From Planctomycetaceae bacterium (GTDB lineage: Bacteria; Planctomycetota; Planctomycetia; Pirellulales; Thermoguttaceae): a DNA stretch of 7,498 nt. Under the pieces are notes generated by a model. That model searched no databases. It was given only the letters and a program-made list of their open reading frames with translations, and was not told the DNA's origin. The position numbers were made by a program, and so were the translations under genes. Location: contig JAITAZ010000375.1 of NCBI GenBank assembly GCA_031283825.1, positions 1 to 7,498 on the forward strand, read 5' to 3'. Positions 5,938 through 7,498 of this stretch are shown here, piece by piece. Every line of letters starts with the position of its first letter. Position 1 is the stretch's first letter.

Positions 5938-7498
5938 CGCGGACTTTGGAGCCGATTTTTTCGTTGCGCAAGTCGGTTGTCGTGCGGATATTTTGCTCGC
6001 GGAATTTTTGCTCAATCGATTTCGCATAGTCGTTGAATTTTTCACTCACCGTTAATATTCTCAATTGTTCGGGAGAAAGCCATAACGGGAACGCCGCAGC
6101 AAAATGTTCTATCAAAATTCCACAGAATCGCTCAAACGATCCCAACGGCGCTCGATGAATCATCACCGGAGTATGAGGCTTGTTGTCCGAACCCGTGTAC
6201 TCTAAATTAAATCGCTCTGGAGACGGTAAATTATAGTCAAGCTGAACCGTCCCAAGTTGCCATTTTCTGCCTAAACAATCTCTCACGACAAAATCCGCTT
6301 TCGGTCCGTAAAATGCCGCCTCGCCCTCGACAATCTCCAAACTCGGTAATTGCATCTCGCGACACACTTTCTCCAAACTCGCTTGAGCAATCTTCCAATT
6401 TTCCGGCTTGCCAACATACTTATCACTCGTCCAATCTCGAAAACTCAAACGAACTTCAAAATCGTTGAAGCCCATTGTTTTCAGCACAGTCAAGGTCATG
6501 TCGATACAACTGCGAAATTCTTCTTCGACTTGTTCCGGCGTGCAAAAGATATGGGCATCGTCTTGGGTGAATCCTCGAACTCGCGTCATTCCGTTTAGTT
6601 CGCCGGACTGCTCGAAACGATGCACACAACCGAACTCCGCAATTCGCACCGGCAAGTCGCGGTAACTTCGCGGTTTTTGAGAATAAATCATCACGTGATG
6701 CGGACAATTCATCGGACGCAACAAAAATTCATCGCCGTCTTGCATTTTGATTGGCGGGAATTGACTGTCGGCGTAATACGGATAATGCCCCGACGTTTTA
6801 TACAATTCGATATTTCCAATTACGGGCGTGTTGACAGTTGTGTAACCGCGTTTGACAAGTTCTTCCATGATAAAATTTTCAAGTTGACGTCTCACGATTG
6901 CGCCTTTTGGCAACCACAAAATCAACCCTTGACCAACACGCGAATCGATTGCGAATAATTCGTGTTGTTTTCCGAGAGAGCGGTGGTCTCTTTTTTTTGC
7001 TTCTTCGATTCGGGCGAGGTGTTCGTCGAGTTCTTTTTTATCGAAAAACGCTGTGCCGTAGAGACGTTGAAGTTGTTGTTTTGTTGCGTCTCCTTTCCAG
7101 TATGCGCCGGCGACAGAGGTCAATTTGAACGCGCCGATCAACTTTGGACTTGTAATATGCGGACCTCGGCAGAGGTCGATAAATTCACCCTGACGATAAA
7201 ACGAAACGTTTTGTTCTTCGGCGAGAGCGTCGTTAAGGTGTTCAATTTTAAGTGATTGTCCGATACTGTTTAGGATATTGACAGCTTCGTTTCTTGGGAA
7301 TACGATTCGTTCAAAGGGTTCGTCTAGTTTGATGAGTTTTTGCATTTCGGATTCGATTTTTTGGAAGTCGTCTTCTGTCAGGTGATGTTCCAAGTGTAGG
7401 TCGTAGTAGAATCCGTTTTCGACATTGGGTCCGAAGGCGAGTTGTACATTTTTGTAGAGTCTCATAATGGCGCGAGCCATAAGATGAGCGGTTGAGTG
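5774..7498 (-). CDS. thrS: Threonyl-tRNA synthetase, 5' end beyond the window
   Basis: Class II aminoacyl-tRNA synthetase that charges tRNA-Thr in the cytoplasm. The reading frame is open to the right edge: the last six codons, 7498-7481, read HSTAHL, the HxxxH half of the zinc-dependent editing site. The partner half, CRGPH, lies at residues 104-108 counted from the Met at 7480. The catalytic core shows the zinc ligands C259 (MNCPHH), H310 (DDAHIF) and H442 (MIHRAP), and a motif-2-like stretch RIAEFGCVHRFEQSGE at 279-294. The anticodon-binding domain fills roughly residues 465-568. About 70 N-terminal residues, probably a TGS domain, should lie outside the window if the length is near the usual 640. 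The Met at 7480 is therefore not the true start. The last 164 bp recur at 2216-2379. The gene is less AT-rich than the R-M genes beside it. No hairpin terminator is visible after its stop, so transcription may continue into the next gene. The identification is secure. Confidence 0.97.
   Translation of the reverse strand, partial: HSTAHLMARAIMRLYKNVQLAFGPNVENGFYYDLHLEHHLTEDDFQKIESEMQKLIKLDEPFERIVFPRNEAVNILNSIGQSLKIEHLNDALAEEQNVSFYRQGEFIDLCRGPHITSPKLIGAFKLTSVAGAYWKGDATKQQLQRLYGTAFFDKKELDEHLARIEEAKKRDHRSLGKQHELFAIDSRVGQGLILWLPKGAIVRRQLENFIMEELVKRGYTTVNTPVIGNIELYKTSGHYPYYADSQFPPIKMQDGDEFLLRPMNCPHHVMIYSQKPRSYRDLPVRIAEFGCVHRFEQSGELNGMTRVRGFTQDDAHIFCTPEQVEEEFRSCIDMTLTVLKTMGFNDFEVRLSFRDWTSDKYVGKPENWKIAQASLEKVCREMQLPSLEIVEGEAAFYGPKADFVVRDCLGRKWQLGTVQLDYNLPSPERFNLEYTGSDNKPHTPVMIHRAPLGSFERFCGILIEHFAAAFPLWLSPEQLRILTVSEKFNDYAKSIEQKFREQNIRTTTDLRNEKIGSKVREARLDLVPYIAVVGAKESESNTVALRNRKDGEIGEIEVGKVIEKLKEEIKMKSL

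Noticed and set aside
6620..6958. 112-residue plus-strand open frame opposite thrS
   Set aside because: It lies wholly inside the well-conserved thrS gene on the other strand and has no recognisable motif; it is a shadow frame.
1..7498. CRISPR array, tRNA, transposase or integrase
   Set aside because: There are no regularly spaced repeats, no cloverleaf-like sequence and no recombinase motifs on either strand.

Overview
The window holds the 3' part of a threonyl-tRNA synthetase gene (thrS), followed by what look like two type II restriction-modification (R-M) loci. All credible genes lie on the minus strand, so transcription runs from right to left. The organism is a bacterium using the standard code. 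The R-M genes are visibly richer in A+T than thrS. The synthetase has a Planctomycetota-like feel, but that is only an impression. No integrase, transposase, phage gene, tRNA, rRNA or CRISPR array is visible.

Layout from right to left. (1) 7498-5774: thrS, cut by the right edge of the window inside the editing domain. (2) 5738-2469: a tight operon of a SPPY-type DNA methyltransferase, a DpnII-like nuclease and a DPPF-type adenine methyltransferase. The gaps are 35 bp, 2 bp and an 11-bp overlap. (3) 2462-2216: a scar. The first 31 codons of a fourth methyltransferase run straight into a second copy of the last 54 codons of thrS. (4) 2215-1962: an AT-rich spacer with a candidate promoter and a long inverted repeat. 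(5) 1961-311: a second R-M pair, a DPPF-type methyltransferase overlapping a probable restriction endonuclease by 8 bp. (6) 310-1: AT-rich, with no convincing gene.

The most informative structure is the pair of direct 164-bp thrS tails flanking the middle R-M operon. At the far junction the Ser-Pro-Pro codons of the truncated methyltransferase (AGCCCGCCT) coincide with the same bases inside thrS. The simplest reading is that the middle operon arrived linked to a foreign thrS 3' end. It would have recombined homologously with the resident thrS on one side and joined by microhomology on the other. The resident thrS tail was then left behind as a remnant between the two R-M systems. An alternative is the 'insertion with long target duplication' proposed for R-M gene complexes.

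Expected roles: the methyltransferases protect host DNA and the two nucleases cut unmodified incoming DNA. One nuclease served by two methyltransferases of different types suggests an asymmetric target for the middle system. Recognition sequences cannot be read from this window.
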